Assembly (NCBI RefSeq): GCF_000757725.1
Contig: NZ_JJMU01000002.1
Span: 1 to 64,000, forward strand
Length of the DNA stretch: 64,000 bases
Direction: 5' to 3'
Source of the DNA: Sphingobacterium deserti
Lineage (GTDB): Bacteria; Bacteroidota; Bacteroidia; Sphingobacteriales; Sphingobacteriaceae
This document shows positions 45,943 through 55,500 of the stretch, piece after piece. The translations under genes and the position numbers were made by a program. Each line of letters opens with the position of its first letter. The stretch's first letter is position 1. The notes beneath the pieces are model-generated. The model was not told where the DNA came from, did no database searches, and was given only the letters and a program-made list of their open reading frames with translations.

Positions 45943-46128
45943 CTACAAATCGTTTAGCCAACTGTTCACTTCATCAGCAGTTTTTCCTGTCTTCTTCTGA
46001 AGCTTACCTACTAATTCGTCTTCTTGGCCTTCGGCATATAGCAAATCGTCATCAGTAAGATCGGCATACTGCTGTTTAACCTTACCTTTAATTTCGTTCC
46101 AACGGCCTTTCCATGTTAATTCACTCAT
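45943..46128 (-). CDS. CsbD family stress protein
   Basis: A 61-residue CsbD-like protein. It shows the family core WNEIKGKVKQQYADLTDDDL and the closing LQKKTGKTADEVNSWL. CsbD proteins are small, acidic, abundant under general stress, and of unknown mechanism. Unusually for this phylum, a strong Shine-Dalgarno (AGGAG) lies 6 nt before the ATG, suggesting high translation. An inverted repeat with arms AACGTTC/GAACGTT lies 31-53 bp upstream. Single gene with its own terminator. Confidence 0.92.
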   Translation of the reverse strand: MSELTWKGRWNEIKGKVKQQYADLTDDDLLYAEGQEDELVGKLQKKTGKTADEVNSWLNDL

Positions 46129-46463
46129 AATATTCTCCTTTTTTTGTTATATATATTGAACGTTCAGCGGCGCGGAACGTTTGCAAAAAAATGTTAAAAC
46201 CTGAATTCGGTTACTTATGACATTTCTCATAACCACTCGATCAGTTTCCTACATATATCGCTTTTAACAATGTTAAATCATCCGAAAAGTTAAACTTATG
46301 TAGGGATTCAAACTGTAACAAACCAACTGATCAAATGCACTCGATTATAAAAGCCTATAAAAAATCGACGATTTGAAATTACTGACATCAAAAATACAAT
46401 CCAGACGAATGGAACGTAAGTAAGATTATTACATTTGGTTACTCAATAAAAGCATTTTGCGTT
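46129..46463. promoter_or_regulatory. Divergent promoter region of csbD and the LLM oxidoreductase
   Basis: 335 bp. On the csbD side is an inverted repeat, AACGTTC (46159-46165) and GAACGTT (46175-46181), next to AT-rich sequence. On the plus side TACATTTG (46430-46437) is a perfect TAnnTTTG, 26 nt before the ATG at 46464. The middle shows nothing else. Confidence 0.5.
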
Positions 46464-47486
46464 ATGAAAAAAATAGGTTTTTTATCTTTCGGACATTGGG
46501 CTAATCACCCCTCCTATCAAACGCGTACAGCGAGTGATACCCTTCTACAATCTATAGATTTGGCTGTAGCAGCGGAAGAGCTCGGCGTCGATGGAGCATA
46601 CTTTCGCGTGCATCATTTTGCACAACAATTAGCATCGCCATTTCCTTTATTATCCGCGATCGGTGCTAAGACAAGTAAAATAGAAATAGGAACCGGCGTC
46701 ATCGACATGCGCTATGAAAATCCCTACTATATGGTTGAAGACGCCGGCGCAGCGGATCTTATTTCCGGCGGACGTTTACAATTGGGTATCAGCAGGGGTT
46801 CTCCAGAGCAGGTTATCGATGGCTGGCGCTATTTTAATGAAGACCTCGCGAAAAGTGAGACAGATGCAGACATGGGGCGGAGAAAAGCGCTGCAATTTCT
46901 CGAGAAGTTGGACGGCGTTGGTTTTGCAGCTCCCAACCCGTATCCTATGTTTCCGAACCCGCCCGGCTTGTTACGGCTAGAGCCCTATTCCGCGGGTCTT
47001 CGTGAAAGAGTTTGGTGGGGCGCCGCCTCTAATGCGACAGCAGTATGGGCCGCTGAACATGGAATGCATTTACAGAGCTCCACATTGAAGTATGACGAAA
47101 CTGGCGAGCCTTTCCATATTCAACAAGCGCAGCAGATACGCCTATACAAACAAGCATGGAAAAATGCAGGGCATGACCGTGAGCCTCGGGTTTCCGTAAG
47201 CAGATCGATCTTTGCGCTTATAAGTGATCAAGATCGGCATTATTTTGGACAACAGGCTGGTAGCGTCGATAAGGTGGGCATGATTGAAGCCGATAAGCGT
47301 GCAATCTTCGGAAAAAGCTATGCGGCCGAGCCGGATAAATTAATCAAGGAACTCGCAGAAGATGAAGCAATACGTGAAGCCGACACCTTATTGCTTACGA
47401 TTCCTAACACTTTAGGTGTTGATTACAATATCCATATCCTGTCGGCTATTTTGAAACATGTCGCTCCATCACTTGGATGGCGTTAG
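46464..47486 (+). CDS. LLM-class flavin-dependent oxidoreductase (luciferase-like)
   Basis: A 340-residue luciferase-like TIM-barrel protein. It has GFLSFGHWANHP, then EELGVDGAYFRVHHFAQQLASPFPLLSAIGA, EIGTGVIDMRYENPYYMVEDAGAADLISGGRLQLGISRGSP, and WWGAASNATAVWAA. This layout is that of FMN-dependent oxidoreductases/monooxygenases. The substrate is not apparent. Well-placed -7 box upstream. Single gene. Confidence 0.88.
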   Translation: MKKIGFLSFGHWANHPSYQTRTASDTLLQSIDLAVAAEELGVDGAYFRVHHFAQQLASPFPLLSAIGAKTSKIEIGTGVIDMRYENPYYMVEDAGAADLISGGRLQLGISRGSPEQVIDGWRYFNEDLAKSETDADMGRRKALQFLEKLDGVGFAAPNPYPMFPNPPGLLRLEPYSAGLRERVWWGAASNATAVWAAEHGMHLQSSTLKYDETGEPFHIQQAQQIRLYKQAWKNAGHDREPRVSVSRSIFALISDQDRHYFGQQAGSVDKVGMIEADKRAIFGKSYAAEPDKLIKELAEDEAIREADTLLLTIPNTLGVDYNIHILSAILKHVAPSLGWR

Positions 47487-47789
47487 ATCTAAACTATACA
47501 GTGCACAAATGGACCGCGATAACAGTGACTTAAAATTATCATGAGTAGTGCACCCTGACCCTAATATTAAAAAAGTTAATACAATATTCTAGCGATAGAA
47601 CTCCAGTAAATAATTTCAATTACCTCGATGAACAAAAGTCTATTGGAAAACACATGTGCACACTCAAATAGCGACACTTAAACAACGTAACAGAAAGATA
47701 ACTATAATTGCGCATGATCATAAAATCAAATAAAATTGAATTTAATAATTTATTTTAATTTTTATTATGATATTGATTTAAATAATTTG
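47487..47789. other. Intergenic stretch without a recognised feature
   Basis: 303 bp, strongly AT-rich towards its right end. No convincing frame, repeat or hairpin was seen. Confidence 0.5.
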
Positions 47790-47797
47790 TAGGTTTG
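47790..47797 (+). promoter_or_regulatory. -7 box for the structured leader and 62-aa gene
   Basis: TAGGTTTG matches TAnnTTTG perfectly. Transcription would start around 47802-47805, right at the 5' arm of the folded leader. Confidence 0.6.
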
Positions 47798-47802
47798 ATT
47801 AA

Positions 47803-47917
47803 TTGAGTTGCCCTCCCCAGGGGCGCATAATTCATAAGCAAAGACTCTCTACAAAAAGTTGTAGGGAGTCATTTGAATGGTGCGGGCAACTACGTTTTAC
47901 ATTTTCCAGACCAAAAC
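47803..47917 (+). ncRNA. Structured 5' leader (riboswitch-like, unassigned)
   Basis: About 115 nt. A closing stem pairs GTTGCCC (47807-47813) with GGGCAAC (47884-47890). Inside lies a 10-bp hairpin (GACTCTCTAC with GTAGGGAGTC, one G-U pair, about 47843-47870). A local hairpin GCCC/GGGC (47810-47813 with 47821-47824) competes for the same bases as the closing stem. This mutually exclusive pairing is what a regulatory leader would need. It does not match a riboswitch class I know. It could be chance folding. Confidence 0.4.
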
Positions 47918-48106
47918 ATGAAGAATAACGACGAAATGCGAATAATAGGAAAAGAAATTTGCTACATTGTTAAACCGAGAAACAGCAATGACATGTTTGT
48001 GTTTAGCGACGAAGAAGAAGCTTACAAGGTTGCAGAGAGACTTGCTGCGGCATCAGGAATAGACTACGAAGTGCTGCCGAGCTATTTGGATCCAAAGATG
48101 CCATAG
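47918..48106 (+). CDS. 62-residue orphan protein behind the structured leader
   Basis: A small acidic protein, from the ATG at 47918. It contains a short beta-like part (MRIIGKEICYIVKPRNSN) followed by FVFSDEEEAYKVAERLAAASG and ends in YEVLPSYLDPKMP. The layout of two strands and one helix suggests a small folded domain. I do not recognise a family. A second in-frame ATG at 47936 is also possible. It has its own promoter and a 115-nt folded leader, which argues that it is real. Confidence 0.6.
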   Translation: MKNNDEMRIIGKEICYIVKPRNSNDMFVFSDEEEAYKVAERLAAASGIDYEVLPSYLDPKMP

Positions 48107-48433
48107 TACTGCTTTTGCAATACCTTGCAATTTCGGATTTCATAGCTTCTTCACCTGCTTTATAGCAGCTTGTTGAGTGAAATGGAAACACTACGCACCG
48201 GGGCATCACTGCCCCAGTGGGCTTGCTATTGATTTAACAAACAGGTTTTGGCTATCTTTGGTCGAATCCTACCCTTCTGTTAGTTCACATTAAGCGTATC
48301 ATATTGTGATGAAACGAGGGTATTTATATTGCTATAGAAGTAGCTGCATAACCCGACCTCTATTGAAACCCGATAGTGAGATTAAAAACTGAAGGATCCA
48401 TTTTTTTTCCATCCTTTAGCATAATGAAACTTT
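48107..48433. other. Intergenic stretch with an orphan promoter box
   Basis: 327 bp. Contains a 6-bp hairpin GGGGCA/TGCCCC (48200-48215), a perfect plus-strand -7 box TATCTTTG (48253-48260), and after it a 27-codon frame (48309-48392, ATG to TGA) of uncertain worth. The right end (48392-48416) is a hairpin AAGGAT/ATCCTT that, with the T-rich minus-strand sequence beyond it, can terminate surE. Confidence 0.45.
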
Positions 48434-49159
48434 TCAGACAGACAACTTTTCGGATAAGGCTGCTTCATCGGTAAGATCTAAACGTAAAGGCGTGATTGAT
48501 ACCAAGTCATTTTCAACAGCCCATCTATCTGTTCCCTCATCTGCTGGCTCCAATGGAGTAACCGTAAACCAATAGTGTTTTCTACCCATAGGATCTGTGC
48601 CAGGCACAATTTTTCCATCATACAGTCGCACGGATTGACGCGTCCATACAATATCCTTTGGATTCGGCGGAAAGTTGACGTTATAAAGCGCTAATTCCGT
48701 ATCCCTTAACAATCTTTCCAAAGTACGTTCTACAAACGGCTCTAGAATATCGAAGTCGGGCTCTGTACTCCCCACCGGCGTACTTAGCGCAATACCCTTA
48801 ATCCCAAAAAGAACAGCCTGTTTGGCTGCAGCTAATGTGCCGGAATGCCACATCGAATTTCCTAGATTTGGCCCCATATTAATACCTGATAATACAACAT
48901 CTACATCGCTCCAGAGGTGGGTCCCCATGGCGACACAGTCGGCCGGAGTACCATTCACCCGGTGTGCCTCGATATCAGGAAATTCAATTGGCGATTTTTT
49001 GTATCCCAATGGGCGCGAATGCGTCACAGCATGCCCCATGGATGATTGCTCCACATCAGGAGCAACAACCCGCACTTCGCCAAATTTTTTCGCTATTTTA
49101 GCCAATGCTGCAATACCTGGGCTATATATACCATCGTCATTTGTCACTAAAATCCTCAT
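48434..49159 (-). CDS. surE: 5'-nucleotidase SurE
   Basis: A 241-residue SurE metallophosphatase. It has the metal pair in RILVTNDDGIYSPGI (Asp8, Asp9), APDVEQSSMGHAVT with the conserved Ser, VNGTPADCVAMG, and LSGINMGPNLGNSMWHSGT. SurE enzymes dephosphorylate nucleoside monophosphates (and in some cases polyphosphate) in the cytoplasm and help survival in stationary phase. Single gene, divergent from the lipid kinase gene with 74 bp between starts. Confidence 0.96.
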   Translation of the reverse strand: MRILVTNDDGIYSPGIAALAKIAKKFGEVRVVAPDVEQSSMGHAVTHSRPLGYKKSPIEFPDIEAHRVNGTPADCVAMGTHLWSDVDVVLSGINMGPNLGNSMWHSGTLAAAKQAVLFGIKGIALSTPVGSTEPDFDILEPFVERTLERLLRDTELALYNVNFPPNPKDIVWTRQSVRLYDGKIVPGTDPMGRKHYWFTVTPLEPADEGTDRWAVENDLVSITPLRLDLTDEAALSEKLSV

Positions 49160-49233
49160 AACTGTTTTTTTTATAATTTCTACATTTTAACAACAAATGA
49201 GCATCTGCAAATGTTCAACCTAAAATAAAATCT

Positions 49234-50160
49234 ATGAAACAGGCAATTCTATTACACAACCCCGGCGCAGGAGATGAGGACCATGTAAAGTCCGAACTCG
49301 TCAAGGCTATTGAAAAAGAGGGCTTCGGCTGCGTTTATTTCTCTGTGAAGGACGACGATAGTTGGAAAGAGCAACTCGATCAAGCTGATTTTGTGGTCGT
49401 GGCTGGTGGCGACGGAACCATTCGGCGTGTTGTTAAAGAGTTGGTGCAACGTAACGCGCTGGAGAAGAAAATACCGATTGCCATTCTACCGATGGGTACC
49501 GCAAATAATATGTCCAAAACGTTATGTATCGATAGAGATCTCGAACAGCATGAACATATACAAAATTGGAAAAAAAGCAGAAAACAGCGTTTTGACCTTG
49601 GGGTCATAAAGAATGCGGATACTACCGATTTCTTTATGGAAAGTGCTGGCTACGGCTTGTTCCCCAACCTTATGCAAGAGATGGACGCTGTTGATAAAAG
49701 CAAAGCTAAGACGGCAAAAGATGAGCTCCAGTTGGCTCTTCAGGTCTTACATTCGCTCGTTCTAGAGGCCAAAGCGCACCGCTACTCGCTAAAAGCAGAT
49801 GGAAAGACTTTCGAAGGCAAATGTCTATTACTGGAAGTGATGAATATTCAATCCATTGGCCCAAATCTCATACTAGCACCAGAAGCTTCTACGGCCGACG
49901 GCGTTTTTGATGTCGTTTATGTAGATGAGAGCCAAAGGCAAGACTTCGCAGACTACTTACAAAAGCTTATCGATGGAGATGAGGACGCTACATTTGCTTA
50001 TAATTCATTTGAAGCGAAAGAGCTAGTTATTGATTGCGCAAGCACACATATGCACTTGGATGACGAGTTGATTTTACCGCTAAAAAACCCACTCTCCCTG
50101 GAGGTACGGGAAAATGTGCTTGAATTTTTGACAGTCCAAGAGCAAGATTGCAGTAAATAA
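49234..50160 (+). CDS. Diacylglycerol kinase-family lipid kinase
   Basis: A 308-residue DAGK-catalytic-domain protein. It has ILLHNPGAGDED at the N terminus, the nucleotide loop FVVVAGGDGTIRRVVKEL, ILPMGTANNMSKTL, and the C-terminal half with ESAGYGLFPNLM and DGVFDVVYV. This is the YegS/DgkB-type lipid-kinase architecture. The substrate could be diacylglycerol, a sphingoid base or another lipid; Sphingobacteriaceae make sphingolipids, so a sphingoid substrate is possible (inference). The gene faces away from surE. Confidence 0.87.
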   Translation: MKQAILLHNPGAGDEDHVKSELVKAIEKEGFGCVYFSVKDDDSWKEQLDQADFVVVAGGDGTIRRVVKELVQRNALEKKIPIAILPMGTANNMSKTLCIDRDLEQHEHIQNWKKSRKQRFDLGVIKNADTTDFFMESAGYGLFPNLMQEMDAVDKSKAKTAKDELQLALQVLHSLVLEAKAHRYSLKADGKTFEGKCLLLEVMNIQSIGPNLILAPEASTADGVFDVVYVDESQRQDFADYLQKLIDGDEDATFAYNSFEAKELVIDCASTHMHLDDELILPLKNPLSLEVRENVLEFLTVQEQDCSK

Positions 50161-50284
50161 GCTAATAAATCTTCAGGCCGAGGTTAGTATAAGGTAAGAC
50201 AAAGACTTCTACCAAATCTCCGCGCATTGACGTATTGCGAACACAGCAGTTAATGTATAGCGTTTAAAACAACCGCTTGCATAA

Positions 50285-50442
50285 AAAAGGCGGCTCTGTC
50301 CCATGCACCAGAAGCCGCCCGACCCCAAAGAAGAAGTCAAATCAACCAAGTTTTGCATACGATCGACGATCGCAAAACTCGACATCAATTTCTTTTTGTT
50401 AAGGTACTCAATCATCACATATATAGGATTCATGAGTACCTT
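50285..50442 (-). ncRNA. Possible minus-strand small RNA with terminator
   Basis: Reading the minus strand from 50442: a 10-bp stem (50401-50410 with 50433-50442), then an 8-bp stem AGTTTTGC/GCAAAACT (50349-50356 with 50372-50379), then a clear rho-independent terminator with 7-bp stem GGCGGCT/AGCCGCC (50289-50295 with 50313-50319) and six T. No convincing gene lies in front of the terminator: the only frame across it runs through the terminator stem. The first stem could instead terminate the plus-strand kinase gene, since T residues follow it on that strand too. No clear promoter box was found for the RNA. Confidence 0.4.
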
Positions 50443-50583
50443 TTAAACAACACAACGAATCTGTTTGTCCTGTACCTGCGTTATTGCGATATTTCACCTA
50501 TCAACAGGGAAATTAAGCCATATCGCACGCGCCATTAAAAACATACACAATATATGAAATTATATATATCATACAAATAAAAA

Positions 50584-50614
50584 ATTTCACGCAATCGTTT
50601 GCATTAAGTGAAAT
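50584..50614. repeat. Compound hairpin in the gap before the efflux genes
   Basis: Outer arms ATTTCAC/GTGAAAT (50584-50590 with 50608-50614) enclose GCAA-TCGT-TTGC. Its role is unknown. The rest of 50443-50869 shows nothing I can name. Confidence 0.4.
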
Positions 50615-50869
50615 ATATTTTCAACCAATGGAGACAACGCCTTTTATGATCGTCAAAAAAATCGGGAAAAGGATGTACCAATTGCCTTATAAAATATGGA
50701 TAGTTGATAATTGCTTTTGCTAGGATGTATTTATTCCTAACCGATAGCATGCACTTAAGAGCGGAAGGCTGAAGACTATAAGTAATCAGGAATACCTTCC
50801 GATAGGTAGGAAATATGAATATAAAAGCGATGTTACAAAAATTTAACATTGGTATTTCAAGCTTTTATT

Positions 50870-50877
50870 TATTTTTG
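50870..50877 (+). promoter_or_regulatory. -7 box upstream of the efflux cluster
   Basis: TATTTTTG, perfect TAnnTTTG, ends seven bases before the ATG at 50885, so the leader would be very short. Confidence 0.5.
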
Positions 50878-50884
50878 CTGACAA

Positions 50885-51313
50885 ATGTACAAGCGGATAG
50901 TTCAATTCATATCAGTCTTATCGTTGTTGATTCTTGTTGTTGGCGGTGTATGGTCGTTATGTACGGGCATGATCAAAAACCAACAATTTAGTCGTTCTAC
51001 CGCTATATGTCACGTAAACCTTGGAAACCATGCTGCGAAAAGCAGCGTCGACCTTCATTGGGAAAAGACAAAGGAACTGCAACAGCGCGCCGACGATCGA
51101 GCAATTGAGAAACCTGAGGAAAGTGATGCCAAACCATCAACTAACAATGCTGAACATTCCCATCCGATCTTGGCAGATCTGTTGTACAAAAATATTACCT
51201 TCAGTCTTTTTTCCTTACTCTACAATAGCAAGTCCTTTCCGCTAGATACAGGGCTATTAATCACTTGCTACGATAGCGAACGAATCGTTTTCCTCCAACA
51301 CTTCCGAATTTAG
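50885..51313 (+). CDS. Hypothetical membrane-anchored protein preceding the RND operon
   Basis: A 142-residue protein. An N-terminal membrane segment (about residues 8-27, VQFISVLSLLILVVGGVWSL) is followed by a polar middle with Glu/Lys/Asp-rich sequence (about 60-90). A second, weaker hydrophobic patch lies around residues 100-112 (ITFSLFSLLYN). I do not recognise it. It lies 125 bp before the RND adaptor gene on the same strand and may be co-transcribed. Confidence 0.5.
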   Translation: MYKRIVQFISVLSLLILVVGGVWSLCTGMIKNQQFSRSTAICHVNLGNHAAKSSVDLHWEKTKELQQRADDRAIEKPEESDAKPSTNNAEHSHPILADLLYKNITFSLFSLLYNSKSFPLDTGLLITCYDSERIVFLQHFRI

Positions 51314-51438
51314 CATACCCCAACACTTTGATGCACACTGTATGTACGTTTAGAAACGTATAGTACGCGCATGCAATGGCTAAAACAGCCATTGTCTAAA
51401 CCAACACATATCTTTTATTTACAAGTACCAAAATTAGT

Positions 51439-52521
51439 ATGAAAAAAAACATCATGCTTATGGGCTGCGCTGCACTATTTGCACTTGCGAGCTGCCACAG
51501 CCATGAGAACGAAAAAGAAGAAGACGCTCGTTTTCTTGTTTCCTCCCCTTTGATAACAGACACTACTATCGTCAAGCAATACGTTAGTCAAGTAAGATCC
51601 ATCCGGCATATCGAGGTCCGATCGCAAGAGCGTGGCTACCTAGAGAAAGTATTGGTTGACGAAGGCCAGTTCGTACATAAGGGACAACTGATGTTCCAGA
51701 TCATGCCTAAAATTTACAACGCCGAATACCTAAAGGCGCAGGCTGAGACCGAAGCAACAAACATAGAATTACAAAACATACAAACGCTGGCTGATAAAAA
51801 TGTGGTTGCTCCAAACGAGCTCGCGATGGCGAAAGCTAAACTTAAGAGAGCACAAGCTGAAATGGAGCTTGCCTCCGTTCATCTCGGATTCACCAAGATC
51901 ACTGCGCCCTATGACGGCATTATTGATCATCTTGATATGAAACTGGGAAGCTTGGTTGACGAGGGTGACCTGCTTACCAATCTATCGGATAATAGCACCA
52001 TGTGGGTATATTTCAATGTACCGGAAGCCGAATACTTAAACTATAAAGCGCACAAGAGTGAGCAAAACCTCGATCAGGTTCGACTGATGCTCGCCAACCA
52101 AGATGTGTACAACCAAAATGGAAAAGTGGAAGCCATCGAAGCGGATTTTAATAACGAAACCGGCAATATTGCTTTTAGGGCTACCTTCCCCAATAAGGAA
52201 AGTCTACTGCGTAATGGTCAAACAGGAACCATTTTGATGTCGATTCCAATGCAACATGCTATCCTAATTCCACAGAAGGCGAGCTTCGAAATTATGGATA
52301 AAAAATACGTGTATGTAATAGACAAAGAAGGGAAAGTGCGACTAACACCGATTACGATCAGAGCTGAACTACCAGACTTATACATCGTAGACAAAGGTCT
52401 AAGAGGTGATGAAAGAATTCTACTTGAAGGAATTCGGAAAGTACAAAACGGCGACAAGATCAACTTTGATTACAAGGAGCCACGGCACATCTTATCCAGC
52501 CTTGTATTGCCTAGCGAATAG
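51439..52521 (+). CDS. RND efflux periplasmic adaptor (membrane fusion lipoprotein)
   Basis: A 360-residue membrane fusion protein with lipoprotein signal (Cys at about 19 in ALASCHSH). A lipoyl-like half lies at RGYLEKVLVDEGQFVHKGQLMFQI, then a coiled-coil hairpin (about 95-150, ending AQAEMELASVHLGFTKITAPYDGII), and a beta-barrel region follows. It links the inner-membrane pump to the outer-membrane channel encoded next. First gene of the three-part efflux operon, with 33 nt to the pump gene. Confidence 0.93.
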   Translation: MKKNIMLMGCAALFALASCHSHENEKEEDARFLVSSPLITDTTIVKQYVSQVRSIRHIEVRSQERGYLEKVLVDEGQFVHKGQLMFQIMPKIYNAEYLKAQAETEATNIELQNIQTLADKNVVAPNELAMAKAKLKRAQAEMELASVHLGFTKITAPYDGIIDHLDMKLGSLVDEGDLLTNLSDNSTMWVYFNVPEAEYLNYKAHKSEQNLDQVRLMLANQDVYNQNGKVEAIEADFNNETGNIAFRATFPNKESLLRNGQTGTILMSIPMQHAILIPQKASFEIMDKKYVYVIDKEGKVRLTPITIRAELPDLYIVDKGLRGDERILLEGIRKVQNGDKINFDYKEPRHILSSLVLPSE

Positions 52522-52554
52522 CAAGACATCGCTATGTATCAAAATTTTTAAATT

Positions 52555-55500
52555 ATGTTTGAAAAATTTATTAAAAGACCGGTATTAGCCATTGTGCTTT
52601 CTATCGTCATTATATTTATGGGAATTTTAGCGATCAGCTCGCTCCCTATTTCCCAATTTCCCGATATTGCGCCGCCGGTGGTGGTCGTAAATATTGCTTA
52701 TCCAGGCGCCAGTGCCAACGTGTTGACAGAATCCGTATTGATTCCGATGGAAAAATCCATCAACGGAACGCCAGGCATGAAGTACATGACTTCCGATGCC
52801 ACAAGTGCCGGTGAAGCAACAATCATGGTGTACTTCAATCTTGGCACCGATCCTAGCCAAGCGATGGTGAATGTTAAAACCCGGATCGAACAAGTTACCA
52901 ACCGTTTGCCGGAGCTGGTACAACGAGAAGGATTGGTGGTAAGCTATACATCGCCAAATATGCTGATGTATGTAAATGTGTTTAGCAAGGACCCCAACGC
53001 TGATCAAAAATTCCTATACAACTTCGCCAATGTAAATGTGATCCCGGAAATAAGTCGGTTGAATGGTGTCGGTAGCGCTAAGATATTGGGTAGCCGCATT
53101 TACGCGATGCGGGTGTGGCTTAATCCCGAACGTATGCGAGCCTATAATGTATCTACCGATGAGGTGATGGAAGCAATGAGCCAGCAAAGTATCATTGGAA
53201 CCCCCGGACGCATCGGGCAAAGTACAGGAAAACGCTCTCAATCGCTGGAGTATGTGTTAACGTACAAGGGGCGGTACAATAAAATCGAACAGTACGAGAA
53301 TATCATTATTCGCGCCAATTCTGAAGGCGAAAACCTCAAACTCAAAGACATTGGAACGGTAGAACTCGGTAGTGAGTTTTACGATATCTACTCCAATCTT
53401 GATGGGCTTCCTTCGGCATCTATCACACTGAAGCAAAACTATGGAAGTAATGCAAACGAGGTGATTAACGAGGTAAAAAGCAAGCTGGAAGAAATAAAAG
53501 CTGCTTCTTTCCCGCCGGGTATGGACTACAAAATTACCTACGACGTATCTAATTTCTTAAACGCTTCCATCGATAAGGTAGTACATACCCTCGTCGAGGC
53601 TTTTATCTTGGTTGCACTAGTCGTATTCCTATTCCTGGGCGATTGGCGTTCCACCTTGATTCCAACGATTGCCGTTCCGGTATCACTCATTGGGGCGTTC
53701 ACGTTCATGCAGCTTTTCGGGCTTACCATTAACCTGATAACACTTTTCGCATTAGTTTTGGCTATTGGGGTAGTTGTCGATGACGCCATTGTGGTTGTAG
53801 AAGCTGTGCACGCCAAGATGCATGAAAAGCACCTTCCACCCTATCAAGCTGTTATTGAAGTAATTCGCGAAATTAGCGGTGCTGTGATCGCCATTACTTT
53901 ATTGATGACTGCCGTATTTATCCCGGTTGCCTTTATGGCAGGTCCAGTAGGCGTTTTCTTTCGGCAATTCGCAATCACCATGGCCTGCTCCATCGTTATT
54001 TCAGGCTTCGTCGCACTAACTTTAACACCGGTGCTCTGCGCAATGATCCTGAAAAACAACCATGGCAAAGCAAAAAAGAAAACCCCGGTCGATAAATTCA
54101 TTGACGGGTTTAACAAACGCTTCGATCGGCTAAACCTCCGCTATGCGCTATTCTTAAAGAAAATCGTAAACAGAAGATTGCTGACGTTTATCATTCTTGC
54201 CGCATTCTCTGTCGGAATATTTGGGATCTCGGGCACTTTGCCTAGCGGTTTCATTCCCAACGAAGATCAGGGGATGATCTACGCCATTGTGCAAACGCCG
54301 CCAGGATCCACTTTGGAACGCACAAATGACGTAGCCCGGCAGCTTCAGAAAATCACGGAACACATCGATGGCGTAGCTTCGGTAACCGCACTCGCAGGCT
54401 ACGAGGTATTGACCGAAGGTCGTGGCTCCAATGCCGGAACCTGTTTGATCGAATTAAAAGATTGGTCGGAAAGAACAGAAAGTGTACCTGAAATTATCGA
54501 AGAGCTGGAAGTGAAGGCGAAAGAAATTTCCGGCGCAACTATTGAATTTTTCGGTCCACCGGCCGTGCCGGGCTATGGCGCTGCAGGTGGATTTTCTCTC
54601 CGCTTGCTGGACAAAACAAATTCTGATGACTACAAGGAGCTGGAAAAAGTGAACGATGAGTTTATGGCAGCACTTGAAAAACGGAAGGAGCTAACCGGGC
54701 TATTTACCTTCTTCAGCGCAAATTATCCGCAGTATGAGTTGGAAATTGACAATGAGGCGGCTATGCAAAAAGGGGTAAACATAGAAAATGCAATGAACAA
54801 CCTGTCCATACTAATCGGTAGTACATATGAGCAAGGGTTCATCCGATTTGGCACCTTTTATAAGGTCTATGTGCAGGGTTCGCCGGAATCCAGAGCGCTA
54901 CCGGAAGATGTGATGAAACTTTACGTCAAAAACAACAAAGACGAGATGGTTCCCTACTCCTCCTTCATGAAGATGACAAAAACCCACGGCCTAAACGAAA
55001 TCACACGGTACAATATGTATCCTTCATCGGCAATCAAAGGTGAACCTGCACAGGGTTACAGCACCGGCGAAGCTATAAAAGCCATTCAGGAAGTGGCTAA
55101 ACAAACGCTGCCGCGTGGCTACGATATCGGTTGGGAAGGTTTGACAAAAGATGAAACCGCTCGAGGAAATGAGGCTATCTATATATTCTTGATCGTTTTA
55201 GGTTTTGTTTACTTAGTTCTCGCCGCGCAGTACGAAAGCTTTATATTACCGCTGTCTGTTATTCTTTCATTGCCTGCCGGAATTTTCGGCACCTTTCTAC
55301 TATTGAAAATATTAGGCTTAGCAAACGATATCTACGCACAGGTAGGCTTGGTAATGCTTGTCGGCCTGCTAGGGAAAAATGCCGTATTGATCGTGGAATT
55401 TGCCATGCAGAAGCACGCCGAGGGGATGACGATCTATAAAGCCGCCATTGAAGGCGCGCGCGTACGTTTCCGCCCGATTTTGATGACTTCTTTTGCATTT

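Noticed and set aside
48003..48209. Minus-strand frame overlapping the end of the 62-aa gene
   Set aside because: It is antisense to the better supported small gene and shows no recognised domain.
50209..50433. 74-codon minus-strand frame through the 50.3-kb terminator
   Set aside because: It reads through the terminator stem and a repeat-like hairpin; a non-coding RNA explains the structure better.
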